This document shows positions 8,365 through 16,940 of a stretch of DNA of 20,054 nucleotides, in pieces. The first letter of the stretch is position 1; every line of letters begins with the position of its first letter. This stretch comes from JAFLCM01 sp046154665. Its GTDB lineage: Bacteria > Planctomycetota > Phycisphaerae > Phycisphaerales > UBA1924. The stretch lies in assembly GCA_046154665.1 (NCBI GenBank), contig JBJXFG010000070.1, forward strand, positions 1 to 20,054, written 5' to 3'. The notes beneath the pieces were generated by a model that saw only the letters and a program-made list of their open reading frames with translations, was not told the origin of the DNA and made no database searches. Both the position numbers and the translations under genes were made by a program.

Positions 8365-9333
8365 TCAGCGGCAAGACTCGCCGAACCTTCGGAGGAATGC
8401 TGTTAGGTCGGCGGTGTTCACCACGCCGTCGAGGTTGATGTCGCTCGGAAATCCATAGGGAACCGTCGCGCCGAAGAAGGAGATCAGGGTCATCAAATCT
8501 ACGGCGTCCGTGCGGCGGTCTTGATTGAAATCGCCGAGGCAATCCAGTGTGGAACCCGCGTTGAGATTGACCACAACCGCACCCGAATACGCGTACGAAT
8601 AGTGCGAAAAATCGAGGAGCGGAGGCGATCCACCCTGAGCAATGGGAGTGGAAGTCGTAAGGATCGTGACCCCTTCGGTGCGAGATCGGTCCATCGTCAC
8701 ATAGAATCGGTAGGTCCCGGCGACGAGATGCTGAGGCGATGTCCACGCGCGGGTCGGGAATGGAACCCACCTTCGAACTTCCGTGGGCCCTTTGATCAGG
8801 GCTTCGACAGCGTTGGTGTGCAGCATCGGCTCGCTGGGATTGTCTGGAGCAATTGCCCACGTAAATGTCGGCTGCTGCGAAATCGAGCCGCCGGAGGCGA
8901 TGCTTGTGATCTCAACGGGGCGGAGGTGATTCGACGAGAGCATGTCGGCCGAAACGGAGAAGGCATACGACGCCGAGGTGTTGGTAGCACCATCGAATAC
9001 GTCTATCCGCCATGTGCCCGAGTTCTCGATGGCTTCGCGGAGCGATTCGAAGGTCTCGAACTCCGGGCTGATTGCGGGCCAGAGGATGTCGTCGGCGAAG
9101 AGTCCACTTCCAGAGACTACTGTCGCTCGGTTTGCGGGATGGAGGTAGGACGTCAGCCCGTAGACATTGAGGTGGGGCCAAAGCAGGTATCGAGGATTGG
9201 GATGTTGCGGCGTGGTCCAAACGATCGCCTGCAGGTGCAGTTGCACTTTGTAGCCTTGCGCCGCCGCACCTGAGGTCGAGGTATGCGACAACGCAAGGAG
9301 CCCGAACGCCAGCTTCGCCTTCATCGTAACCAT
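8365..9333 (-). CDS. Secreted protein with C-terminal GC-type dockerin-like domain
   Basis: A 322-residue protein. The ATG at 9333 is preferred over an upstream ATG at 9402 because GGAG lies 6 nt before it and a signal peptide then starts at once (MVTMKAKLAFGLLALS, cleavage near AAAQ). The middle (about 30-260) is not recognised. It looks like a beta-rich extracellular domain, with motifs such as PTFTWAIAPDNPS and AGTYRFYVTMD. Residues 265-322 hold two EF-hand-like calcium loops, D268-x-N270-x-D272 and D298-x-N300-x-D302, each followed by a helix, and are bounded by Cys at 265 and 321. This is the dockerin-like layout common at the C-termini of planctomycete exported proteins. It converges on the cytochrome gene, with an 81-bp gap in which I see no clear terminator. 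Confidence 0.8.
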   Translation of the reverse strand: MVTMKAKLAFGLLALSHTSTSGAAAQGYKVQLHLQAIVWTTPQHPNPRYLLWPHLNVYGLTSYLHPANRATVVSGSGLFADDILWPAISPEFETFESLREAIENSGTWRIDVFDGATNTSASYAFSVSADMLSSNHLRPVEITSIASGGSISQQPTFTWAIAPDNPSEPMLHTNAVEALIKGPTEVRRWVPFPTRAWTSPQHLVAGTYRFYVTMDRSRTEGVTILTTSTPIAQGGSPPLLDFSHYSYAYSGAVVVNLNAGSTLDCLGDFNQDRRTDAVDLMTLISFFGATVPYGFPSDINLDGVVNTADLTAFLRRFGESCR

Positions 9334-9471
9334 TGATCGCTCCGGTGGGAGAACGGGTGAATACTCATGGACAGCCCCCGGCCGCGTGAGCGTTGGCTTC
9401 AAAGATGTTCACTGTACGTGAGTGGAGCGGTGTGGGATGCACGCCGGGTGCCCCGACGATTGTGGCCAGTG

Positions 9472-9835
9472 CCACGATGGGCCGTCTGCGGCCCGTCGTG
9501 GCTGGTGTCTTTGGTGACTGCTTGGCGTTCGGGCACGACGCTGCCGAAGACGTCAGCATCGTGGCACGGGTGTGGGGGTCGTGCGCCCGTTTCACGGGCT
9601 GTGGTGCCTTTGTTGGCGATCACCAGCGGCTGCGCCGCTGGCAATCATGGGTGGCCCGTTTCACGGGCCGATGCCGTGGCGGGCGTTGGTGACCCGTCCG
9701 CGAAGGCCGACACAAGTCCTTCGCCCCTTGCGGGGCGAGATCAACTCGACGACGCACAGATTCTCGTGCGCGTCGCTTTCCACGGGTGGCGCTTCGCTTC
9801 ACCCGTGGCTACATGCCGCGGCCCCGTTGGGGCCG
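9472..9835. repeat. Cluster of seven GC-rich hairpins (intergenic palindrome family)
   Basis: The hairpins are as follows. 9472-9501: 13-bp stem with one G-T wobble and TCTG loop. 9585-9599: GCCCGT/ACGGGC, loop TTC. 9623-9641: CCAGCGGC/GCCGCTGG, loop TGC. 9653-9669: GGCCCGT/ACGGGCC, loop TTC. 9721-9738: TCGCCCC/GGGGCGA, loop TTGC. 9780-9808: CCACGGGT/ACCCGTGG. 9819-9835: CGGCCCC/GGGGCCG, loop GTT. The cluster fills most of the 632-bp gap between the dockerin gene and rpsA, where I see no credible gene. The GCCCCGTTGGGGC core of the last hairpin is also at 1551-1563. Confidence 0.75.
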
Positions 9836-9888
9836 AAGACTGCCGAACGCGGGCTTCGGACCGAGCTCGTAGTACGCGACGAAGAATG

Positions 9889-9919
9889 AAAAAGGCCCCT
9901 CCGCGGTGGAGGGGCCTTT
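9889..9919 (-). terminator. Intrinsic terminator of rpsA
   Basis: Perfect 12-bp arms (AAAGGCCCCTCC at 9891-9902 and its complement at 9908-9919) with a 5-nt loop. On the minus strand the stem is followed by five T (9893-9889) and then a T-rich stretch. It sits about 50 nt beyond the rpsA stop. Confidence 0.85.
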
Positions 9920-9965
9920 CGTTGATATACGGATCATCAGTCGATCACGTCGGTCGGGCCGTGGC

Positions 9966-11774
<1,809 letters not shown>

Positions 11775-11794
11775 GTGGTGGGGCGTCCGTGCGT

Positions 11795-11845
11795 CCTCGC
11801 CGACGCTCGGGCGAGGTGAACGGTCGCTGACTCCCTCCAGGAGTC
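11795..11845 (-). promoter_or_regulatory. Two hairpins in the rpsA leader
   Basis: CCTCGCC/GGCGAGG (11795-11801 and 11810-11816, loop 8 nt) begins 20 nt upstream of the rpsA ATG. GACTCC/GGAGTC (11829-11845) shows the loop TGGAG on the rpsA strand. Together with the lack of a strong Shine-Dalgarno, this recalls the structured, autoregulated rpsA leader of enterobacteria. The hairpins are seen; regulation is inferred. Confidence 0.45.
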
Positions 11846-12009
11846 CGTCGCGTGTCGGCGGTTTGACCACCAACCCGGCCAAACAGACCGGGACGCTCAC
11901 ACATGCCCCCGCCCCAGACGAGGCGGTTCTAAAAAGGAAGTTGTCGTGCCGCCCGGGTGCCCACCCGAGATCATCGGCGTCCACCTGCGGCGAGGCCGGT
12001 GGGACTAGG

Positions 12010-12038
12010 AGTGTACCACATGATCGGGGAGGTGTCCA
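12010..12038 (-). promoter_or_regulatory. Sigma70-like promoter of rpsA
   Basis: On the minus strand TGGACA (12033-12038), exactly 17 nt, then TACACT (12010-12015). Both hexamers are close to consensus. The predicted start near 12003 leaves a leader of about 230 nt before the ATG at 11774. Confidence 0.65.
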
Positions 12039-12072
12039 GTGGTCGGTTGGGGGAATGTGAGGGGGGACAGGG

Positions 12073-12104
12073 AGGTGCGAAGGTGCGGAGGTGCGGAGGT
12101 GCCC
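12073..12104. repeat. Four tandem 8-bp units AGGTGCGA/G
   Basis: AGGTGCGA (12073-12080), AGGTGCGG (12081-12088), AGGTGCGG (12089-12096) and AGGTGCCC (12097-12104) are in exact 8-bp register, about 35 bp upstream of the rpsA -35 box. The same unit recurs in inverted orientation at 15162-15185. Confidence 0.75.
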
Positions 12105-12151
12105 GAGGGAGAAGGGATTGCAAGCAAGGGCGGGTTCGCTCTGGGGCGAAG

Positions 12152-12183
12152 CCGTCACTGAGCTGCTTTGAGCGAAGTGACGG
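12152..12183. repeat. Inverted repeat CCGTCACT/AGTGACGG
   Basis: Perfect 8-bp arms (12152-12159 and 12176-12183) around a 16-nt loop. It is in the gap between divergent rpsA and the gene at 12437. There is no T-tract. The rest of 12184-12420 shows nothing I can name. Confidence 0.55.
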
Positions 12184-12436
12184 ACCAGGACAAGTCCCGA
12201 CCATCACGACGATCCGCCGACAGCAGGGGCCGAGCCAGGAGCAGTCCAAAGGCCGATGGCTTGTCGAAGCACTGCTGAACCACGCCGTATGAACCGGGCC
12301 CGATGCACTGGCGTAGCACGACACGCCGATGGATGATCTCGGTGCATCGCCCGCCAACTCAAGGTGAGCATTGCGACTCGATCGGAACGGTGTGCCTCTC
12401 TCCATCTCATCTCCTCTTTGAAAGGAGCGTCGAGCA

Positions 12437-13522
12437 ATGCGATCCGGCCTGCGGGCTCGTGGTTTGGTGGCGCGTGTGGCGGTGTGCGGCCTCGTGCTCG
12501 GGTTGATCCCGATCGGCGAAACGAGCGGGATGCTGACGCCGACGGCGCACGCCGCGGCCCAGAACCGCCCGGCGGGCAAGGAGCCCGCCGCCGAGGGCGC
12601 CCGGGTGTGGCTCGAGTTTGTGCGTCTGCCGGCACAGGCGATCAGCGAGGGCGACGAAACGGCGGTGCTGCGGCACCTCCACGCGCAGGCCGTGGTGCTC
12701 GCTTCGCGCCCGATTCTCGAGCGCGTGGTGCAAGAGCCCTCGGTGCGCGACCTGACTTGGGCCAAGGGCCTTGAGATCGGCACGCCCGAGGGCGTCGAGA
12801 AGGCCGTCGAGAAACTCCGCGCCGCGCTCAAGATCGAAGTCCGCCCCGAGAGCGGGCTGATCAGCACGATCGTGCGGGTGCCCGGCGTCCCCTTGCGTGA
12901 AGAGGTGGCGCTCGCCAACGCGCTCGCGGATGTGTATGTGTTCGAAGGGCAGAAGGCACCCCGGGCCATGGAATCCACGCTCGAACGCGTGCTGTCGGAT
13001 CGGCTGCGAGAGATCGACGCCGAACTCGGCGCGGTCGCCAGGACGCGCGCAGCGCAGATCCGCTCGCGCGGGGTGATCCCGGCGGTGGATTTTTGGAGCC
13101 CGATCCGCGTCGAACTCGAAGAAACGGCCCGGCAACTCGCCGACGTTCGGGCGCGGCAACTCATGGCCCACTCGGACGGCGGCGGCGAGCCGGATGACGC
13201 AGTGCCCGCTGGCGACGCGCCGGGGGATGCGAGGGGGGACGCGCGGGTCGAGCCATCCGCCAAGCCCGATGACGCCGAGCGCCTCAGCGAACAGGCCTTG
13301 CTGCTGCGGAGCCGCATCGACGAACTCGAAGGCCGCCTGCGTGACGAAACGGAAGAAGCGCTGAGCCTGCGCGACATCGACGAGCGCCGCAACGCTCTGA
13401 TGGAACGCCGAAGCCGCACCCAGTCGCAGCTCGACGACCTGCAGAGCGTGATCGCCTCGGGCCCGACGGTGCGTGTGATGGAGCGCCCGATTGTGCCGCC
13501 GCCCGCCGAGCCGGAGACCTGA
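12437..13522 (+). CDS. Exported coiled-coil protein resembling the periplasmic part of Wzz/GumC chain-length regulators
   Basis: A 361-residue protein with AAAGGAG 9 nt before the ATG. The N-terminus has Arg residues and a hydrophobic run (about 11-26), then AHAAAQ near 40, fitting a signal peptide. Residues about 56-155 resemble the Wzz domain: RVWLEFVRLPA, then SRPILERVVQEP, then LKIEVRPESGLISTIVRVPG, then ANALADVYV, the order seen in polysaccharide co-polymerases. Residues about 170-235 and 285-345 look like coiled coils, separated by an Asp/Gly/Ala-rich linker. The end, VRVMERPIVPPP, recalls the Pro-rich motif before the second membrane helix of Wzz, but no such helix follows and there is no kinase domain. 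The resemblance is from motif memory, so function is uncertain. It converges on dacB with 12 bp between stops. Confidence 0.75.
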   Translation: MRSGLRARGLVARVAVCGLVLGLIPIGETSGMLTPTAHAAAQNRPAGKEPAAEGARVWLEFVRLPAQAISEGDETAVLRHLHAQAVVLASRPILERVVQEPSVRDLTWAKGLEIGTPEGVEKAVEKLRAALKIEVRPESGLISTIVRVPGVPLREEVALANALADVYVFEGQKAPRAMESTLERVLSDRLREIDAELGAVARTRAAQIRSRGVIPAVDFWSPIRVELEETARQLADVRARQLMAHSDGGGEPDDAVPAGDAPGDARGDARVEPSAKPDDAERLSEQALLLRSRIDELEGRLRDETEEALSLRDIDERRNALMERRSRTQSQLDDLQSVIASGPTVRVMERPIVPPPAEPET

Positions 13523-13534
13523 TGCCCCGGCGGG

Positions 13535-15037
13535 CTATTCACCGCTCTCATCATCCGCCAGCCACTTATCACACAAGGCCACCACGTCTTCGTGGAACTC
13601 CTTGATTCGTGCCACGCCCACGTTGCCCGGGATGTCGTTGGCGAGGATGCTGAAGACCACGCGACGGCCCGAACTCTTGCTCGTGATGTAGCCCGAGAGC
13701 GTCGACACGCCCGAGATATAGCCGCTCTTGGCGCGGACTTCGCCCTTGAGCCGCTTGTCGTCGAAGCGACGTTCCATCGTGCCCTCGCCGGGGCCGGGGA
13801 TGCTGCGGATGAACATCCGGCCGGCTTCGCCTTCCTTCGTCATGGCGGCGAGCCAGCGGGCCAGCAAAGACGCCGTCACGCGGTTGTTGCGGCTCATGCC
13901 CGATCCGTCAGCGACCTGCATCAGCCTGCCCGCTTCGGCACCGAGCTTCTCAACCATCTTCATCCGAACCACTGATGCGCCGTTGCGGAACGAGCCCGCC
14001 CCGCCCGAAACCTCGTGCCCCATCCGCTTGAACAGGGCCTCGGCGTAGAGGTTGTACGAATCCATGTTGCAACGATTCAGCACGTCTTCCAGCCGCGTCT
14101 GCATCACCTGGACGACCTGCCCGCCGGCGAGCGACTCATTCTCGGAGGCGATCCGCGCGGACTTCACCGGGACGCCGGCGCGACGGAAACGGTCGAGCGC
14201 CAGCCGAGCGACGAACTCGGGCGAGTTGTTCAAAGAGAGCTCGATCGGGTCGGTGGCGTAGCGCACGTCGCCGTGGACCGAGACCTCGCCCGTGCCGGTC
14301 CACGCGGCCCACACGGTCTGCTGCCCCTGGCGGACCGAGCGGGTCTTGTTGCGGAGTTCCAGCCACGGTGCGCTGGGCTCGGTCTTCAGCACCGCCGGGC
14401 TGCCCTGCCCCTGCGGCTGCGGGAAGATGGCGAGAAGGTTGGCGTAGAACATGAGGCCCGAGACCTCGGCGCAGTACCAGCGGTTGGCTTGGCCGCCGGG
14501 CCACGATGGGTGTCGAAACTCGCGGTCGAAGATTCGGTCGTCGACAACGAGTTCGTCGGCCCCCTCTGGGCCGGCGACCTTGCGTGCCTCGGTGGTCCAG
14601 TGCCGGATCAGGTCTTCGACGCCGATGTTCATCTGGCCCAGCAGCTTGGGGTCGGCGAGCGCGGGGTCGCCCGAACCGCGGATGACAAAACGTCGCGCCT
14701 CGGGCTGCCACACCAGCTCGGTCCGGAAGGTGAAGTCGGTCCCCAGCACCATCACCGCGGCGCCGGCGGTGAGCAGCTTCATGTTCGACGCCGGGATCAT
14801 CGGGTCCGACGCGCTCTTGGACATCAGCACCTGGCCGGTGGCCGCCTCCATCGCACACACGGCGATCTTCGTCTTCCCCAGCTTGCTGCGCTGGATGAGC
14901 GAATCGAGCCGCGAGTCAAGCGGCTGGGCGGCGGCGCGGACCGGGGCCAGCAGCACCACCGCCACCACGCACAACGCGAGGGCGATCACACGCAGAGGCG
15001 ACGATGAATCAACGGCGTTCAGAGAGTTGGCACGCAT
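13535..15037 (-). CDS. dacB: D-alanyl-D-alanine carboxypeptidase/endopeptidase, PBP4 type (peptidase S13)
   Basis: A 500-residue protein from the ATG at 15037, chosen because a signal peptide starts there (hydrophobic residues 16-34, cleavage near VRAAAQ). The frame is open upstream to 15613, but only as the antisense of the next gene. All three penicillin-binding motifs are visible: S84-x-x-K87 (SNMK) with the acylated serine, S382-R-N384, and K437-S-G439 in place of KTG. The large insert between the first and second motifs (about 90-370) is typical of PBP4 and includes the conserved-looking NMDSYNLYAEALFKRMG. The length fits the family. It would trim or cleave peptidoglycan peptides in the periplasm. 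It is divergent from the tRNA-binding gene, with 183 bp between. Confidence 0.92.
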   Translation of the reverse strand: MRANSLNAVDSSSPLRVIALALCVVAVVLLAPVRAAAQPLDSRLDSLIQRSKLGKTKIAVCAMEAATGQVLMSKSASDPMIPASNMKLLTAGAAVMVLGTDFTFRTELVWQPEARRFVIRGSGDPALADPKLLGQMNIGVEDLIRHWTTEARKVAGPEGADELVVDDRIFDREFRHPSWPGGQANRWYCAEVSGLMFYANLLAIFPQPQGQGSPAVLKTEPSAPWLELRNKTRSVRQGQQTVWAAWTGTGEVSVHGDVRYATDPIELSLNNSPEFVARLALDRFRRAGVPVKSARIASENESLAGGQVVQVMQTRLEDVLNRCNMDSYNLYAEALFKRMGHEVSGGAGSFRNGASVVRMKMVEKLGAEAGRLMQVADGSGMSRNNRVTASLLARWLAAMTKEGEAGRMFIRSIPGPGEGTMERRFDDKRLKGEVRAKSGYISGVSTLSGYITSKSSGRRVVFSILANDIPGNVGVARIKEFHEDVVALCDKWLADDESGE

Positions 15038-15161
15038 GGGGCGGGTGTGTCTTGGCGGGACCGAGCGGATTCGTGAGTCTGTAGGGTATCGGCCTGTTCG
15101 GGATGCCCCCTTCAACCGCCTACACTCGGCCCGCTTTTTCCCGCCACGGCACCCTCCCGCT

Positions 15162-15185
15162 TCGCACCTCGCCACCTTCGCACCT
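15162..15185. repeat. Three tandem 8-bp units TCGCACCT/CGCCACCT
   Basis: TCGCACCT (15162-15169), CGCCACCT (15170-15177) and TCGCACCT (15178-15185) are in exact 8-bp register. TCGCACCT is the reverse complement of the unit at 12073-12080. Relative to the downstream gene both arrays present the C-rich strand (rpsA on minus, tRNA-binding gene on plus). It lies 36-59 nt before the ATG at 15221. Confidence 0.7.
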
Positions 15186-15220
15186 CTTCCCTTTTCCCCC
15201 TTCCCTCCCCTCTCCCCCCC

Positions 15221-15598
15221 ATGGCCGACCCCAAGCCGCAGATCACGTTTGACCAGTTCGCCCAGGTCGACCTCCGCGTCGCCAAGGTGCTCTCGTGCGA
15301 GCCGCACCCCAACGCCGACAAGCTCTGGAAGCTCCAACTCGACGACGGCAGCGGCACCCCCCGCCAGATCTGCGCCGGCATCCGCGAGTACTACACCCCC
15401 GAGCAGCTCGTCGGCCGCAGCATCATCATCGTCGCCAACCTCGCCCCGCGGGTGATCCGCGGCGAGGAATCCCGCGGCATGCTGCTCGCCGCCAGCGACG
15501 CTCCCAAAGACGCCGCCGCGTCGGACCCAACGATCAAACGCAACGTGGTGATCCTCGGCCCGGTTTCGGAAATCGGGCCAGGGGCGATCGTGTCGTGA
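15221..15598 (+). CDS. tRNA-binding domain protein (MetRS C-terminal / CsaA-like)
   Basis: A 125-residue protein. ITFDQFAQVDLRVAKVLSCE, HPNADKLWKLQLDDG and the stretch from RQICAGIREYYTPEQLVG through VANLAPRVIRGEESRGMLLAA match the OB-fold tRNA-binding domain found at the C-terminus of bacterial methionyl-tRNA synthetase and as the free proteins Trbp111 and CsaA. The stand-alone length fits a free domain, so it could be a separate MetRS beta subunit or a CsaA-type protein. No MetRS catalytic domain is in the window. There is no Shine-Dalgarno: the 35 nt before the ATG are almost pure pyrimidine. Codons are extremely C-ending, unlike the G-ending genes at 1.9-8.3 kb. Confidence 0.88.
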   Translation: MADPKPQITFDQFAQVDLRVAKVLSCEPHPNADKLWKLQLDDGSGTPRQICAGIREYYTPEQLVGRSIIIVANLAPRVIRGEESRGMLLAASDAPKDAAASDPTIKRNVVILGPVSEIGPGAIVS

Positions 15599-16269
15599 CG
15601 ACGGGCGTGGCACGTTGGCTCCGGTTTGACTGATCGCCGCACCAGGAGTGGGGTTCCAAAGCTTCGTGCAAGCGCGTCTTTCATCGCCTGCACGGCCCCG
15701 GGACTAGGAAGCGACACAAATCCAGAACCTCATCGATCGAAAATCCTGGCGCCGGTGGCTGACGGCGGATGCCCGACGGTAGCGGGACGGTCCCGGTCCT
15801 CGCGGCGAGGGACGACGCCCGCCATATCGACGTGAAGCTGACGCAGGGCATCTACATCGATGCGGCCCAACTTCCGACCGCGTCTGTGCCGTTCGCTGTC
15901 CCTAGATACGAAAACGTCAGTCGGATGGCGTGGGAACCGGACAAAGGGAGAGGTCAGACCGCAGATGGGACCGTCACGCAGGACGGATCTGGTCGTTTTC
16001 GGTCTCAGCGTGTCGCAACCACCTCCGACGCCATGAGCGCGGAAACTCAGGAAATCGCGGGATTTGGGAGCTTCCGGTCGCGCTCTGACGCAGTTGGTCA
16101 GATCGCTTCTGAAAACTCCCTATCCACAACCGTCTGGAACCGGTTCTCTTGGGGACACTGGACAACTTTTCGCCGTTTGGCCAGTTTACACGCGACGTGA
16201 TACAGGGTCCGGACGAACCCGGACAGATCTCAAGCGGTATACACTCTCCGACCGATACACCCCAAACAG
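15599..16269. other. Gene-poor interval before the metal-efflux cluster
   Basis: I see no gene I can support in these 671 bp. An open frame of 143 codons at 15769-16200 (+) has no ribosome binding site, no recognisable motif and codon choice unlike the neighbours. The base composition is less GC-rich than the flanks. Small perfect palindromes occur at 15784-15794 (GGGAC/GTCCC) and 16137-16146 (GAACCGGTTC). A -10-like TATACA lies at 16238-16243 with no convincing -35. Confidence 0.5.
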
Positions 16270-16734
16270 ATGCCCACTCCCGTTATCAAACTCGTCGCCA
16301 TGCTCCTGCTCGTCGTGCAGGGGGCGATCGCGTTGGCTCCCGGAAGAGTGCTGTGCATCCCGGTTCGAGACTGCGGAACCCACCAACCCGACGTTGTTGC
16401 GGCGTGCGATCATTGCGACTCCCACGGGAGTCCGAACGCACCCGGCGTCCCGGGCGGTCTCGGCCAAGAGCAGGATCCCTTCAGCACGGCATTTCACCCG
16501 AATGATGAGTGCGGCTGCCATCTGCACGTTCCGGTCCCGGGCGATGATCAGGTTCCGAGCAATCCAAAGGGTGACGGCCCCGATCTGCGGACGTTTTTCT
16601 TCCCAATGGTCGTCGCCATAGTTTTGGCTTGGGATTTCGATCCGCCCCTCTCGGTGGCACCGCACTTTCAGCCGCCGGACTTCAGCGCCTCTGATCAAGT
16701 GCTCGCGCTGAAGACCACCCGCCTCCGCATCTAG
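16270..16734 (+). CDS. Small secreted Cys/His-rich protein leading the metal-efflux cluster
   Basis: A 154-residue protein of unknown family. Residues 5-22 are hydrophobic (signal peptide or anchor). It has six Cys after that (29, 35, 46, 49, 81, 83), with CDHC at 46-49 and CGCHLH at 81-86, and further His at 38, 52 and 76, a pattern that suggests metal binding. Residues about 108-122 are hydrophobic (FFFPMVVAIVLAW) and could be a second membrane segment. There is no Shine-Dalgarno, so ATG 16270 is the natural start only because the hydrophobic segment follows it directly. It lies 206 bp before the TolC-like gene on the same strand. Its place at the head of RND efflux genes supports a metal-binding or sensing accessory role; this is inferred. 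Confidence 0.65.
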   Translation: MPTPVIKLVAMLLLVVQGAIALAPGRVLCIPVRDCGTHQPDVVAACDHCDSHGSPNAPGVPGGLGQEQDPFSTAFHPNDECGCHLHVPVPGDDQVPSNPKGDGPDLRTFFFPMVVAIVLAWDFDPPLSVAPHFQPPDFSASDQVLALKTTRLRI

Positions 16735-16758
16735 CGCCCGCGTTTCCGCACCCCCTTA

Positions 16759-16772
16759 GGAACAACTGTTCC
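16759..16772. promoter_or_regulatory. Operator-like dyad GGAACA-AC-TGTTCC
   Basis: A perfect 6+6 inverted repeat with a 2-nt centre, 25 nt after the small Cys/His gene and about 170 nt before the TolC-like start. It could be a regulator site for the pump genes or part of an RNA hairpin. No promoter hexamers are clear next to it. Confidence 0.35.
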
Positions 16773-16940
16773 GAGCGAAGGGCGATGTCGTTTTTCTGCT
16801 GCGGGCCCACTGGCTTCGACAGCGGTTCTTGGCGCTGCTTTCCATCACAACCAGGTTCGGATCGCACTCAGCGATGCTCGTCGCCCCCTGGCGTCTCGGG
16901 CTCGTCGGTGCGTCCGAGCATTCACCGTTCGGAGTTCCAC

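Noticed and set aside
11775..12158. A 128-codon N-terminal extension of rpsA
   Set aside because: S1 proteins start just before domain 1. The extension would place the promoter and leader hairpins inside the coding sequence and has no conserved content.
12121..12183. Possible tRNA or small structured RNA in the rpsA upstream gap
   Set aside because: Only one stem is present. No T-loop, anticodon arm or CCA-end pattern could be assembled.
13524..13535. Terminator between the convergent Wzz-like gene and dacB
   Set aside because: Only a 4-bp GCCC/GGGC stem with no T-tract in either direction.
11971..13572. A 533-codon minus-strand frame over the Wzz-like gene
   Set aside because: Ser/Arg-rich antisense of a gene that has a signal peptide, coiled coils and a good ribosome binding site on the plus strand.
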